DNA of 64,000 bases, taken from contig URYN01000008.1 of assembly GCA_900552135.1 (NCBI GenBank), forward strand, positions 21,369-85,368, in the 5' to 3' direction. Below the pieces are notes generated by a model, which saw only the letters and a list, made by a program, of their open reading frames with translations, had not been told where the DNA came from and did no database searches. Every line of letters begins with the position of its first letter. The stretch's first letter is position 1. The translations under genes were made by a program, and so were the position numbers. Below are positions 7,469-16,234 of this stretch, one piece after another. This DNA comes from an uncultured Clostridium sp. GTDB taxonomy: Bacteria; Bacillota; Clostridia; TANB77; CAG-508.

Positions 7469-8611
7469 ATGAAAAGATTATTTACATCAGAGAGTGTTAC
7501 AGGAGGACATCCGGATAAGCTATGTGATTATATATCGGATAGTATTCTGGATAGTTATTTGGCAAAAGATAAGAATGCTAGAGTTGCTTGCGAAACCGTT
7601 GCGGGCAAAGGAGAAATTTATATAACTGGAGAAATTACATCGACTGCAAATGTTGATATTGAGCAGGTTGTGAGAGACACCATAAAAGAGGTTGGTTATG
7701 CAGATAGTGGGTACGATATTGATTACAGAACTTGCAAAATATACATAAGCTTATCTAAACAATCTCCTGATATTGCACAAGGAGTTGATAAATCGCTTGA
7801 AGATAAAGAAGGACAAGATGTTGAATCTGAAGGAGCCGGTGATCAAGGCTTAATGTTTGGTTATGCTTGTGATGAAACAGAGGAGTTAATGCCTCTTCCA
7901 ATTTTGCTTGCACACAAGCTTTCTAAGAGATTGACTGAAGTTAGAAAAGAAAAAATAATAGATTATTTAAGACCAGATGGTAAGACACAGGTTACAGTTG
8001 AATATGATGGAGACAAGCCTGTAAGAGTGGATACTATTGTTGTTTCTACACAACATCTACCTGATGTTGATATGGATATTTTAAAAAATGACATAATTAA
8101 AAAAGTTATAAAACCAACAGTTCCAGCCAATTTATTAGATGAAAACACAAAATATTTTATTAATCCAACAGGAAGATTTGTAATAGGTGGACCTCTTGGG
8201 GACAGTGGTCTTACAGGTAGAAAAATAATAGTTGATACTTATGGCGGAGCTGCAAGACATGGTGGAGGAGCTTTTTCAGGAAAAGATCCTACAAAGGTTG
8301 ACCGTTCGGCTTCTTATATGGCAAGACATATTGCAAAAAATATTGTTGCAAATGGTTATGCAAAGAGATGCGAAATACAAATAGCATACAGCATTGGTGT
8401 GGCAAAACCAGTATCAATATATGTAAATACTTATGGAACCAATACAATTCCAGAAGAAGAGATTATAGAAAAAATAAATAATACATTTGATTTAACACCA
8501 AGAGGAATAATAAATTATCTTGATTTACAAAGGCCAATTTATAGACAAACAACAAACTACGGTCATTTTGGAAAAAAAGACCTACCTTGGGAGAAAATTA
8601 TAAAATTTTAA
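7469..8611 (+). CDS. metK: S-adenosylmethionine synthetase
   Basis: Makes S-adenosylmethionine from ATP and methionine. The 380-residue protein has the expected landmarks: TSESVTGGHPDKLCDYISD near the N-terminus (ATP-binding His), GAGDQGLMFGYACDET around residues 114-129, the glycine-rich GGPLGDSGLTGRKIIVDTYGG near 240-260 and DPTKVDRSASYMARHIAKN. The start is ATG 7469 behind AGGAGGAG; the longer frame from TTG 7367 would translate the repeat at 7421-7451 and is rejected. It is controlled by the SAM-I riboswitch at 7176-7281. Confidence 0.97.
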   Translation: MKRLFTSESVTGGHPDKLCDYISDSILDSYLAKDKNARVACETVAGKGEIYITGEITSTANVDIEQVVRDTIKEVGYADSGYDIDYRTCKIYISLSKQSPDIAQGVDKSLEDKEGQDVESEGAGDQGLMFGYACDETEELMPLPILLAHKLSKRLTEVRKEKIIDYLRPDGKTQVTVEYDGDKPVRVDTIVVSTQHLPDVDMDILKNDIIKKVIKPTVPANLLDENTKYFINPTGRFVIGGPLGDSGLTGRKIIVDTYGGAARHGGGAFSGKDPTKVDRSASYMARHIAKNIVANGYAKRCEIQIAYSIGVAKPVSIYVNTYGTNTIPEEEIIEKINNTFDLTPRGIINYLDLQRPIYRQTTNYGHFGKKDLPWEKIIKF

Positions 8612-8640
8612 TTGACTGTACCAGTAATAAACAAAAAGAA

Positions 8641-8669
8641 TTGACATAATATTAAAAAAGATGTATACT
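8641..8669 (+). promoter_or_regulatory. Promoter of the Spo0A_C-like gene
   Basis: TTGACA at 8641-8646 and TATACT at 8664-8669 with a 17-base spacer. The leader then holds a small hairpin (TCAGG/CCTGA near 8677-8691) and an AAAGGAG site. Confidence 0.8.
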
Positions 8670-8713
8670 AGAAATATCAGGGATAACCTGAAAACAAAAA
8701 AGGAGATGCAAAC

Positions 8714-9175
8714 ATGATTTCAAAAGATGAGAAAAAATTCTTGGAAGAAACTAGGGACGATCTTAAGCGGATTCTTAGACGCATCGAATGCACTCTAGCA
8801 GTTGATGCCACTAGCAGCTATGACGCAATGGAGGACCAAAGCAAAAGCGAAGAATATATTGTTACGCAATACCTAATGAAACTTGGAGTACCTACATCTG
8901 TAACAGGATTTGGGTATATAAAGAGTGGAGTTCTCTATCTCCTCAAAGAAGAGAACAGGAGAGTACTTGTAACAAGGGAACTCTATCCGAAAATTGCAGA
9001 AGAATACAATTCATCAGTATCAAAAGTGGAACGTGCAATTCGCACAGCAATTGGAAAGGCAGAGAGGAGATGTACTAAAGAGTTACAAATAATCTTGTAT
9101 GATCGTGAAGAGCTTAGGCTTACTAACATGGAATTCATAACACTGGTTACAGAAAAGATTAGATTGGGATTATAA
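8714..9175 (+). CDS. Stand-alone Spo0A C-terminal-domain (DNA-binding) protein
   Basis: Residues about 48-150 match the Spo0A effector domain: VTQYLMKLGVPTSVTGFGYIKSGVLYLL, then LVTRELYPKIAEEYNSSVSKVERAIRTAIGKAE and the closing LTNMEFITLVTEKI. This is the region that binds the 0A box in sporulation genes. There is no receiver domain; instead about 45 charged N-terminal residues, so phosphorylation control is absent. It is monocistronic, with its own promoter and a very strong terminator (9186-9223), and its codons are GC-richer than those of neighbours. It may modulate Spo0A targets or act as a regulator of acquired DNA. The domain call is firm; the role is not. Confidence 0.82.
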   Translation: MISKDEKKFLEETRDDLKRILRRIECTLAVDATSSYDAMEDQSKSEEYIVTQYLMKLGVPTSVTGFGYIKSGVLYLLKEENRRVLVTRELYPKIAEEYNSSVSKVERAIRTAIGKAERRCTKELQIILYDREELRLTNMEFITLVTEKIRLGL

Positions 9176-9185
9176 CAGCATCTCG

Positions 9186-9223
9186 GGGGAAGGACACTCG
9201 CAGTTGAGTGTCTTTCCCCATTT
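9186..9223 (+). terminator. Strong rho-independent terminator
   Basis: A 14-bp stem, GGGGAAGGACACTC with GAGTGTCTTTCCCC, closes on a GCAGTT loop and is followed by ATTTT. It ends the Spo0A_C-like gene. Confidence 0.9.
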
Positions 9224-9344
9224 TGACGATAATTATTTCAAAATTCAACCATTGAATATAAAACATTTTATACTAGCAGGTCAGTCTTATATAATTTTAC
9301 GATTTTTATGATACAATGTAAAAAAATTGCAAAAGGAGCAACAC

Positions 9345-10340
9345 ATGAAAAAGAAAAACATTATAAAAAAGATATTAATTACACTACTAATTATAGTTAT
9401 AATTATCGTATTAGCAACCATAGGAATAGGGAACTATTTTGTTAATTATGCAATATTAAGAACAGGAAATGGTGGAGATAGAGAAGTAAAAAATACAGAA
9501 GTAGTAGAAGTTGCAAGTATCGATAACGAAATAGAAAAAATCATAGAAAAAAATAGAAAACAGGAAAAGCAACATGCAAGTGAGTGGTCAGATACTGTAA
9601 AAAACGAAAAAGTTGAAGTTACTGCAAAAGATGGAATAACTTTAAAAGGAACGGAGTATATAAACGACGAGCAAACTAATAATTGGGTAATTGTTTTGCA
9701 TGGCTATCGCTCAAGTCCAGAATCTGTAATTTCAGTAGGAATGCATTTCTCAGAAAAAGGATATAATGTGCTAATTCCATATATGAGGGCAACTGGTGAG
9801 AGTGAAGGCGAATATATAGGAATGGGCTGGTTAGATAAAGATGATTTAAAATGCTGGATAGACTTAATCATAAAACAAAATAATAATGCAAATATTGTAT
9901 TACATGGCTCGTCAATGGGAGCTGCAACAGTGCTTATGGCATCAGGTGACGAACTTTCAAGCAATGTAAAAGCAATAATAGAAGATAGTGGATATACATC
10001 AGTATGGGATATATTCGCCTCAGAAGCTAAAGCTAGATTTAATTTGCCAGAATTTCCGGTATTAAATATGTTTGAAGTAGTTGCAAATTTCAGGGCAAAA
10101 TACGATATTAAAGAAGCATCAGCATTAGAGCAAGTGAAAAAAGCAACTGTTCCAATATTATTTATTCATGGAGATAATGATGACTTTGTTCCGGAGTATA
10201 TGTGTGAAAAATTATATGAAGCAGCTAATTGCAAGAAAGACAAACTGATAATACATGGTGCTGGGCATACTGAATCAAGATATAGAGAGCCAGATACATA
10301 TTATAATAAGATATTTGAATTCTTAAGTGATATAAGATAA
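9345..10340 (+). CDS. Membrane-anchored alpha/beta hydrolase
   Basis: A serine hydrolase of unknown substrate. One N-terminal transmembrane helix (residues about 9-30, ILITLLIIVIIIVLATIGIG) is followed by an extracytoplasmic alpha/beta-hydrolase fold. WVIVLHGY supplies the oxyanion-hole region, GSSMGA is the nucleophile elbow, the Asp is in GDNDDFVP and the His in GAGHTES. The length of 331 residues suits Firmicute YqkD/BAAT-like hydrolases. The start is ATG 9345 behind AAAGGAG; the earlier frame from 9327 includes the binding site itself. The hairpin after the stop carries the next gene's promoter. Confidence 0.87.
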   Translation: MKKKNIIKKILITLLIIVIIIVLATIGIGNYFVNYAILRTGNGGDREVKNTEVVEVASIDNEIEKIIEKNRKQEKQHASEWSDTVKNEKVEVTAKDGITLKGTEYINDEQTNNWVIVLHGYRSSPESVISVGMHFSEKGYNVLIPYMRATGESEGEYIGMGWLDKDDLKCWIDLIIKQNNNANIVLHGSSMGAATVLMASGDELSSNVKAIIEDSGYTSVWDIFASEAKARFNLPEFPVLNMFEVVANFRAKYDIKEASALEQVKKATVPILFIHGDNDDFVPEYMCEKLYEAANCKKDKLIIHGAGHTESRYREPDTYYNKIFEFLSDIR

Positions 10341-10345
10341 ATATT

Positions 10346-10390
10346 AAAAGCAGATAATTGATTGAAAATTATCTGCTTTTGTGATATAAA
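10346..10390 (+). promoter_or_regulatory. Hairpin-promoter module 1 (terminator with embedded -35)
   Basis: AAAAGCAGATAATT (10346-10359) pairs with AATTATCTGCTTTT (10367-10380), a terminator-like hairpin ending in TTTT. The loop and first stem base supply TTGAAA (10362-10367), and TATAAA follows at 10385-10390 after exactly 17 bases. The element therefore looks able both to end the upstream transcript and to start the one for 10440. Confidence 0.65.
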
Positions 10391-10439
10391 AATGATGAAA
10401 AGGTATTGTGAGCTAAAGAATGAAGAGAGGCATATAAAT

Positions 10440-11024
10440 ATGAAAATAGAACAACAAAATCATATAAAAGAATTTTTAAATGAAGAATTTGGAGCAGATA
10501 AAGGACAAGAATTATTTAATAAGCAAGAAATGATACTTGCTGAAATTATTAAAAATATAAAAGACAAATCAGAAAATCAGAGAGAAACTCTTATTCAAAC
10601 AATTATGCCTAGAATAGCATTATATAAAGCTATGTTACAAGATGGATTGCCATCAGAAGATGTATATAAGCATATGCAAAAATACATGATGGATATAGTT
10701 GCAAAACAAAAGCATTTATCTATGGTAAAAATGGAAAAGATACCATGTTTCTATTTCCTTTATAGTAATATATTTCTTAAAGTTGTGCACAAAACTGACT
10801 TGTGGGAGAGTACACAAAAACATGGCAAGGATTACTTTGATGTAACAATGAAGAAGTGCCTTTGGCATACGGCTTGCGTAGAAAATGATTGTGCAGAATT
10901 ATGCCATCTTTTCTGCGACGTAGATAATGTGACTTATGGAGAACTTAAAAAGTTAGGATTTTCACGAACAAAAACTTTAGGCTATGGCGGAGATTGTTGT
11001 GATTTTCATTTCTACAGAAAATAA
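10440..11024 (+). CDS. L-2-amino-thiazoline-4-carboxylic acid hydrolase family protein
   Basis: The 194-residue protein resembles the ATC hydrolase family (named after the Pseudomonas enzyme that opens the thiazoline ring in L-cysteine production). It has an all-helical N-terminal half (IMPRIALYKAMLQDG), then the cysteine-rich C-terminal part with WHTACVENDCAELCHLFC and TKTLGYGGDCCDFHFYR typical of the family. The real substrate in Clostridia is generally unknown. The start at ATG 10440 has AGAGAGG nine bases upstream; earlier in-frame ATGs at about 10392 lack a good site. malQ starts 22 bases downstream, suggesting one transcript. Confidence 0.75.
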   Translation: MKIEQQNHIKEFLNEEFGADKGQELFNKQEMILAEIIKNIKDKSENQRETLIQTIMPRIALYKAMLQDGLPSEDVYKHMQKYMMDIVAKQKHLSMVKMEKIPCFYFLYSNIFLKVVHKTDLWESTQKHGKDYFDVTMKKCLWHTACVENDCAELCHLFCDVDNVTYGELKKLGFSRTKTLGYGGDCCDFHFYRK

Positions 11025-11046
11025 ATTTGAAAGGAAACAAAAGAAT

Positions 11047-12366
11047 ATGAAAGAGAAAGGTGTATTACTTCCAATATTTTCACTTCCAAGTAAATATGGA
11101 ATTGGAGATTTTGGATACGAAGCATATGAATTTATAGATATATTAAGTAAAAATAACATAAGATATTGGGAGATTTTGCCGATAAATGAGTGCAATACCC
11201 ATCCATATTCACCTGTAAGCTATTACGCTCTTGAGGAGGAATACATTTCGCTTGATAAACTAGCTGAACAAGGACTAATAAAAGAAGCTGAGACCCGTCC
11301 AAATAAAGACAGAGCAATATATGATGACTTTAAGGAAAAATATTATAAAGAGGCTTTTGAAAATTTTAAACCTGACAACAAATTCAAAAAGTTTATTAAA
11401 ATAGATGAAATAGATAAATATGCAGAGTTTGCACATATAAAAAAAGGTAAAAGTAAAGAATACTATTTATTTTTACAATATATTCTGTATACTCAATGGA
11501 TGGAATTAAAACAATATGCAAACGAAAAGAATGTTCAAATTATTGGAGATATGCCAGTGTATCCTGTTTTTGATTCTGTTGAAACACGATATTATCCTGA
11601 ATATTTTGAAATGAAAGATGGCAAATTCACTTTTGAAGCTGGAACACCACCAGATTATTTCAATCAAAATGGACAAAAGTGGAATAGCCCAGTATATAAC
11701 GTTGAAAACATCAAGAAAGATAAATACAAATATTTGACAAAGAGATTCAAATATCAATTGAATTTGTTTGATAAGCTAAGAATAGATTATTTTAGAGGAT
11801 ATGATTCTTTTTTCAAAATTCCAATTGGAAAAACTGGGAGAGAGGGCTCATACTCTGATGGTGTAAGCTATGGATTTTTTGATGAACTTTTCAAAGATAA
11901 AACAGTAAATCCAGAAAAATTGATAGTTGAAGATTTAGGCGAAATTAGAGAAGGAACCATTGCACTACGTAAAAAATATGGATTTACAAGACAAAAAATA
12001 TTGCAATTTTCAATCGATTTGGATAACTTATATGACAGAGATAATGAAGAGGAAAATGTTCTTATTTTCCCAGGAAATCATGACTGCAACACAATTTATG
12101 GTTGGTATAAGACATTAAGTGACGACCATAAATGGAAATTGAAAGAATTCTTAAAGAAAAATGAATGCTATGAAATAAACGTAAACATTGGAATTATGCA
12201 ATATCTATCAAGATGCAAAGCTAAAATGCCAATTATTATGGTTCAAGATATATTAGGATTAGATGAAAATTCAAGAATAAATATTCCGGGCATAGAAAGT
12301 GATAAAAATTGGTCTTGGAAATTAATTGATTTTAAAGATTTAGAAGAAAGAATTAAGGATTATTAA
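11047..12366 (+). CDS. malQ: 4-alpha-glucanotransferase
   Basis: A GH77 amylomaltase that transfers alpha-1,4-glucan segments between chains in maltodextrin or glycogen metabolism. The start, GVLLPIFSLPSKYGIGDFG, is the usual GH77 beginning. The nucleophile Asp lies in RIDYFRGYD (about residue 247) and the acid/base Glu in VEDLGEI (about 296); the transition-state Asp is in GNHDCNTIYGWY. QKWNSPVYN replaces the usual QxWGNPxY. At 439 residues it is shorter than the common 490-500. ATG 11047 follows GAAAGGA; the frame from 10984 overlaps the previous gene. No other starch gene is adjacent. Confidence 0.88.
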   Translation: MKEKGVLLPIFSLPSKYGIGDFGYEAYEFIDILSKNNIRYWEILPINECNTHPYSPVSYYALEEEYISLDKLAEQGLIKEAETRPNKDRAIYDDFKEKYYKEAFENFKPDNKFKKFIKIDEIDKYAEFAHIKKGKSKEYYLFLQYILYTQWMELKQYANEKNVQIIGDMPVYPVFDSVETRYYPEYFEMKDGKFTFEAGTPPDYFNQNGQKWNSPVYNVENIKKDKYKYLTKRFKYQLNLFDKLRIDYFRGYDSFFKIPIGKTGREGSYSDGVSYGFFDELFKDKTVNPEKLIVEDLGEIREGTIALRKKYGFTRQKILQFSIDLDNLYDRDNEEENVLIFPGNHDCNTIYGWYKTLSDDHKWKLKEFLKKNECYEINVNIGIMQYLSRCKAKMPIIMVQDILGLDENSRINIPGIESDKNWSWKLIDFKDLEERIKDY

Positions 12367-12444
12367 AATAATAAGATGATATTAGTACAATATAATAGAT
12401 AGTAAATTTTGTGAGGAAACAATTATATGGATATATGGGAGGAA

Positions 12445-12473
12445 TTGATAATTATCTATTTTTATGATATAAG
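12445..12473 (+). promoter_or_regulatory. Hairpin-promoter module 2 (weaker copy)
   Basis: TTGATA at 12445-12450 and TATAAG at 12468-12473 with a 17-base spacer. The -35 end belongs to the self-complementary GATAATTATC followed by TATTTTTA, like the other modules but with a shorter stem. It is placed correctly for the ABC gene at 12526. Confidence 0.4.
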
Positions 12474-12525
12474 ATAATAGAAAGTAAATTTCGATACATT
12501 AAAAATAGAGAAAAGGGGAAAGGCA

Positions 12526-13416
12526 ATGAGTTTAGTTTTAAAAAATGTATCCAAGTCATTTGCTGGTAAAAAGGCAGTAGACAATATTTCCTTTAGTTTA
12601 ACAAAACCAGGTGTATATGGCTTGCTTGGAACTAATGGAGCAGGAAAGACTACAACAATCAGAATGCTACTTGGAATTATAAAAAAGGATAGTGGAGAAA
12701 TTACATGGAAAGGAAAGCCTGTAGATAGAAAATCTGTTAGATTTGGATATTTACCAGAAGAGAGGGGAGTATATCCCAAAACAAAAATATTTGACCAATT
12801 AATGTATTTCGCAGAATTAAAAGGAATGCAAAAAGATGAAGCGACCAGTTCAATAAACAAATGGGCTAAAGAACTAAAGGTGGAAGAATATTTGCAGATG
12901 CCAGCCGAAAAATTATCAAAAGGAAATCAGCAGAAAATACAATTCATGACTGCAATTATACACGATCCAGAGTTAGTGGTATTAGATGAGCCATTTAGTG
13001 GACTAGATCCGGTTAATACAGAAATACTAAAAAATATTATTATTAATTTAATAAAGAATGGAAAATACATAATAATGTCAGCACACCAAATGGCGACGAT
13101 TGAAAAATTTTGCAGTGATATTTTAATATTGAATAAAGGCAAAACTGTATTGCAAGGCAATCTGAAAGAAATAAAAGAAAAATATCCCGCAAATAGAGTA
13201 GAAATAGATGTAAAACAAGATATTAAAAAATACATTGAAGATTTTAATTTAGAGATAGAAACTGAAACAAACAATAACTATATTATAAAAATATCAGATG
13301 AAGAAAAAGCACATAAATTATTAAATAAACTTGTTGCAGATGGAATTAATATTGACAAATTTGAAATTAAGAAACCTACACTAAACGATATTTTTATAGA
13401 AAAGGTAGGCGAATAA
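12526..13416 (+). CDS. ABC transporter ATP-binding protein (NatA-like)
   Basis: A nucleotide-binding subunit of an ABC-2 type exporter. It has Walker A GTNGAGKTT, a Q-loop region GYLPEERGVYPKTK, the signature LSKGNQQK, Walker B VVLDEPFSGLDP and a switch His in SAHQM. The C-terminal 80 residues (RVEIDVKQDIKKYIEDF) form the extra domain seen in NatA/YhaQ-like subunits. AAAAGGGG lies upstream of the ATG. It is followed 2 bases later by its permease. Family members export sodium, antimicrobial peptides or other compounds; the substrate cannot be read here. Confidence 0.92.
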   Translation: MSLVLKNVSKSFAGKKAVDNISFSLTKPGVYGLLGTNGAGKTTTIRMLLGIIKKDSGEITWKGKPVDRKSVRFGYLPEERGVYPKTKIFDQLMYFAELKGMQKDEATSSINKWAKELKVEEYLQMPAEKLSKGNQQKIQFMTAIIHDPELVVLDEPFSGLDPVNTEILKNIIINLIKNGKYIIMSAHQMATIEKFCSDILILNKGKTVLQGNLKEIKEKYPANRVEIDVKQDIKKYIEDFNLEIETETNNNYIIKISDEEKAHKLLNKLVADGINIDKFEIKKPTLNDIFIEKVGE

Positions 13417-13418
13417 TA

Positions 13419-14651
13419 ATGAGAGATATTTTTACAGTAATGAAATTTACCATGAAAGATATGGTTAAAAGAAAATCGTTTATAATATCAACATTAATAA
13501 TTTTGATTTTTATAGTAGTTGGTTTTAATGTACCAAATTTAATTAAAAGCTTTAATGGAGATAATTCTGGAAATAAATTATTAATAATAGACAGTAAAAA
13601 TGTATTTGAGGGAACATTAGAAAACTTAAAACAGATGGATTTAGGTTATGAGTTTGAAATAACAAATGAAGATTTGAAATTTGAAGATGTAAAGAAAAAA
13701 ATAGAAAATGAAGAAATAAAAGAAGCGATAATTATAAATCAAGAAAATGAAAAAATAAAAGTATTATATATTGTAGAAAATAAAACAACGATGAGCGAAG
13801 TGCCAGAAGGATGTATGAATGCTCTAACATCATTATACTCCAATTTAAAAATATCTAAATTAGGACTAACAGAACAACAATTGCAATCGATTACTCCAAA
13901 CTTTGAGTTTGACATAGAACAAACAGAGGAAAAGAGTGCGAGTGGAAATATTTTGGTAATGATGCTAATGTCGATAGTATTATTCTATGCGATATACTTT
14001 TGTGCATATCAAGTATCAAGCTCGATAACAACAGAGAAAACTTCAAAAATAATTGAAACACTTGTAACATCTACAAGCCCTAAAACAATAGTGCTTGGAA
14101 AGACAATAGGAATCGGACTAGTTGGCTTAGCACAGATGATATTAATAGTTGCAACAGCTTTAATAAGTGCTAAAACATTTTTAGAACCAGGAGTGCTAGA
14201 TTCTGTTTTGGATATGTCTAATGTTACACCATATTTAGGAATAATGACTGCAATTTATTTTGTACTAGGCTATTTGGATTATGCTTTATTATATGCACTA
14301 ACTGGCTCTACAGTAAGCAAACCAGAAGATATACAATCTGCTAATTCGCCTGTTGCATTACTAGCAGTAATCGGATTTTATTTATCATATTTCACTATGA
14401 TGAATCCTACAAGCAAGCTTAATCTGTTTGCATCATTATTTCCAATATCATCACCATTTTGTATGCCATTTAGAATTATGATGGGACTCGCAAATTCTAC
14501 AGACGTAATAATTTCAATTGCAATTTTAGTTGTTACAATAATTGTTATTGCTAATGTTGCTATAAAAATATACTCAAATGCAATACTGAACTATGGTACA
14601 AAGATGAACATTAAAGATATTATAAAAATGTATAAAGAAAAACAAAGCTAA
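13419..14651 (+). CDS. ABC-2 type transporter permease (NatB-like)
   Basis: The membrane partner of the ATPase just upstream. One helix near residues 20-40 (FIISTLIILIFIVVGFNVP) precedes an extracytoplasmic domain of about 130 residues. A membrane domain of five to six helices follows (MLMSIVLFYAIYFCAYQVSS, with SSSITTEKTSKIIETLVTSTSP as the usual coupling region). This is the NatB/YhaP architecture. The pair forms a two-gene operon starting at 12526. Confidence 0.9.
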   Translation: MRDIFTVMKFTMKDMVKRKSFIISTLIILIFIVVGFNVPNLIKSFNGDNSGNKLLIIDSKNVFEGTLENLKQMDLGYEFEITNEDLKFEDVKKKIENEEIKEAIIINQENEKIKVLYIVENKTTMSEVPEGCMNALTSLYSNLKISKLGLTEQQLQSITPNFEFDIEQTEEKSASGNILVMMLMSIVLFYAIYFCAYQVSSSITTEKTSKIIETLVTSTSPKTIVLGKTIGIGLVGLAQMILIVATALISAKTFLEPGVLDSVLDMSNVTPYLGIMTAIYFVLGYLDYALLYALTGSTVSKPEDIQSANSPVALLAVIGFYLSYFTMMNPTSKLNLFASLFPISSPFCMPFRIMMGLANSTDVIISIAILVVTIIVIANVAIKIYSNAILNYGTKMNIKDIIKMYKEKQS

Positions 14652-14791
14652 TCTTTATTAAAAAAATATAAAAAAGACTTACGAAAAAATTAAATGTGTG
14701 CTATAATTGCAAATGAAAAAAATTACTAATATTTTAAAATTATGCAAGTACGAAGGAATACATTGCTAAATAACTATAAAGGAGTATAAAG

Positions 14792-15100
14792 ATGGAAATA
14801 AACGAAGAAAAAAGAATTAAATTTATGGAATATGCAGGAAAAAGAGTAAATAATGTATTACATGACATACAAATATTAGAGCCTATGGCAAGAAGCAACT
14901 CTTATGATTTCACAAGAGAAGATGTGGAAAAAATGTTTACAGCTATACAAAATACTTTAGATACAGTAAAAGAAGAATACAATAAAAAGTTTGAACAAAA
15001 AGCAAAATCGGAGAAAAAACTTTTCTCTTTTGATGATGTTATAGTGCCTTCGCAAGAAAATGAAAGTAATGTAGAAGAAGTTGCTACAGAAAATAATTAA
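14792..15100 (+). CDS. Small helical hypothetical protein
   Basis: I do not recognise this 102-residue protein. It is predicted to be mostly alpha-helical, charged and soluble (MEINEEKRIKFMEYAGKRV, later a Lys/Glu-rich coiled-coil-like segment near 50-75), with a disordered acidic tail. It has a good AAAGGAG site and its own upstream region with a TATAAT-like -10 near 14703. The hairpin-promoter module that follows (15131-15170) also closes its transcript. Confidence 0.6.
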   Translation: MEINEEKRIKFMEYAGKRVNNVLHDIQILEPMARSNSYDFTREDVEKMFTAIQNTLDTVKEEYNKKFEQKAKSEKKLFSFDDVIVPSQENESNVEEVATENN

Positions 15101-15130
15101 ATAAAATTGGTTAATACAATATATTATTTT

Positions 15131-15170
15131 AGAGAACTGCTTGAAATATAGTAGTTCTCTTTAGTATAAT
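15131..15170 (+). promoter_or_regulatory. Hairpin-promoter module 3
   Basis: AGAGAACTGC (15131-15140) pairs with GTAGTTCTCT (15151-15160, one G-U pair). TTGAAA (15141-15146) fills the loop and TATAAT follows at 15165-15170 after 18 bases. It is nearly the same as the module at 17957-17992. Confidence 0.65.
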
Positions 15171-15195
15171 TAAAATATCAAAAATAATTAAAAAA

Positions 15196-15573
15196 TTGAA
15201 CAAAGAAAGAAATGGAGAAAATTCTTATTCTGCGATATTTGCTGGTCAAGATGTAAAATTTGATGGAGAAAAATTTATAGGAGCTGATTTAACGGCAGTA
15301 TTTGGCGGAGTAAAATGCGATTTAAGAAACGCAATTATAGAATCAGATGTTGTAATTAATACAAGCAGTACATTTGGAGGAATAGAAATTTGCGTGCCAG
15401 CAAACGTAAAGGTAAAAATTAAATCTGTTCCTATATTCGGCGGAGTTGACAATAAAGCAAACACCCAAGCAGACGAAAATAGTCATACAATCTATATAAA
15501 CAGTACAACTGTATTTGGAGGTGTTGAAATAAAAAGTGGGGAAAGAGGCAACTTCAATGAAGCTAGTAAATAA
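15196..15573 (+). CDS. LiaF C-terminal-domain-like protein
   Basis: The 125-residue protein carries the FGGV-rich beta-sheet repeats of the LiaF/YvqF cell-envelope stress family: LTAVFGGVKCDLRNA, then STFGGIEICVPANVKVK, VPIFGGV and TTVFGGVEIKS. In Bacillus, LiaF is a membrane inhibitor of the LiaRS envelope-stress system. This copy lacks the N-terminal membrane helices, so it may be a soluble variant. The start is uncertain: TTG 15196 is the only candidate in frame and has a poor binding site; the ATG at 15212 leads to a 14-codon dead end. It overlaps the next gene by 17 bases. Confidence 0.65.
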   Translation: MNKERNGENSYSAIFAGQDVKFDGEKFIGADLTAVFGGVKCDLRNAIIESDVVINTSSTFGGIEICVPANVKVKIKSVPIFGGVDNKANTQADENSHTIYINSTTVFGGVEIKSGERGNFNEASK

Positions 15574-16234
15574 TCAATTTAAAACAAGTGATAACAATAT
15601 AATTAATTATTATGAGATAAAGAATAGTAACCATACGTTGTTACTTATTCATGCTCAAGGTACAAATGCAATGAGCTATTTAAAGGTAGCCAAAAAACTT
15701 TCAAAAAAATTTCATGTAATTTTAGTAGATTGTTATGGCCATGGAAAAAGCTCGCACAATAAAGAAAAAGATTTTGTATATTACTATTTTATGAATCAAT
15801 ATTGTTGGAACTTCTTCCCAGAGGATTCGAGAGAAAAAATCAAAAATAAATTAGGAGAGTTCGCACTAAGATATAGAAAAGCACATCCAGACAAAACTCT
15901 AAAAGTTCCATTTTGGCCTAAGAAATTTCTAGAAGCATTTAAAGGACTAAATGAATATGATGCATATTTTGGAGAAGCTTTTTATGACAATTCATTTAAT
16001 AGTGGTATAGATTATAATGAATTACTTTCAAATATAAAATGCAATACTTTATTTATGAAAGCTAAAACTGTAATTGGAGAAGATGGACTCGTTCAAGGTG
16101 CCTTAACAGATGAAGATTTACAACAAGTAACTACTTTAATTAAAAATATAAAAGTAGAATATTTTGATTGTGGACATGGAATACATAGCGAAAAACCAAA
16201 AGAATTTATTAAAGCAATTACTAGTAAATCTTAA
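15557..16234 (+). pseudogene. Alpha/beta hydrolase with internal deletion of the nucleophile region
   Basis: The 225-residue product keeps the beginning of the fold (LLLIHAQGTNAMSYL, then VILVDCYGHGKSS) and the end (an acidic candidate in IGEDGLVQG and the His in DCGHGIHSE). Between GHGKSS and DFVYYYFMNQYCW the roughly 70-80 residues that normally contain the GxSxG nucleophile elbow are absent. The frame is intact, so this is an in-frame deletion and the product should be catalytically dead, unless it has another role. The start ATG 15557 overlaps the LiaF-like gene. It is followed by a fragment of another enzyme. Confidence 0.65.

Noticed and set aside
12430..12479. 16-codon ORF before the ABC transporter gene
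   Set aside because: It covers a promoter-like hairpin module and has no recognisable product.
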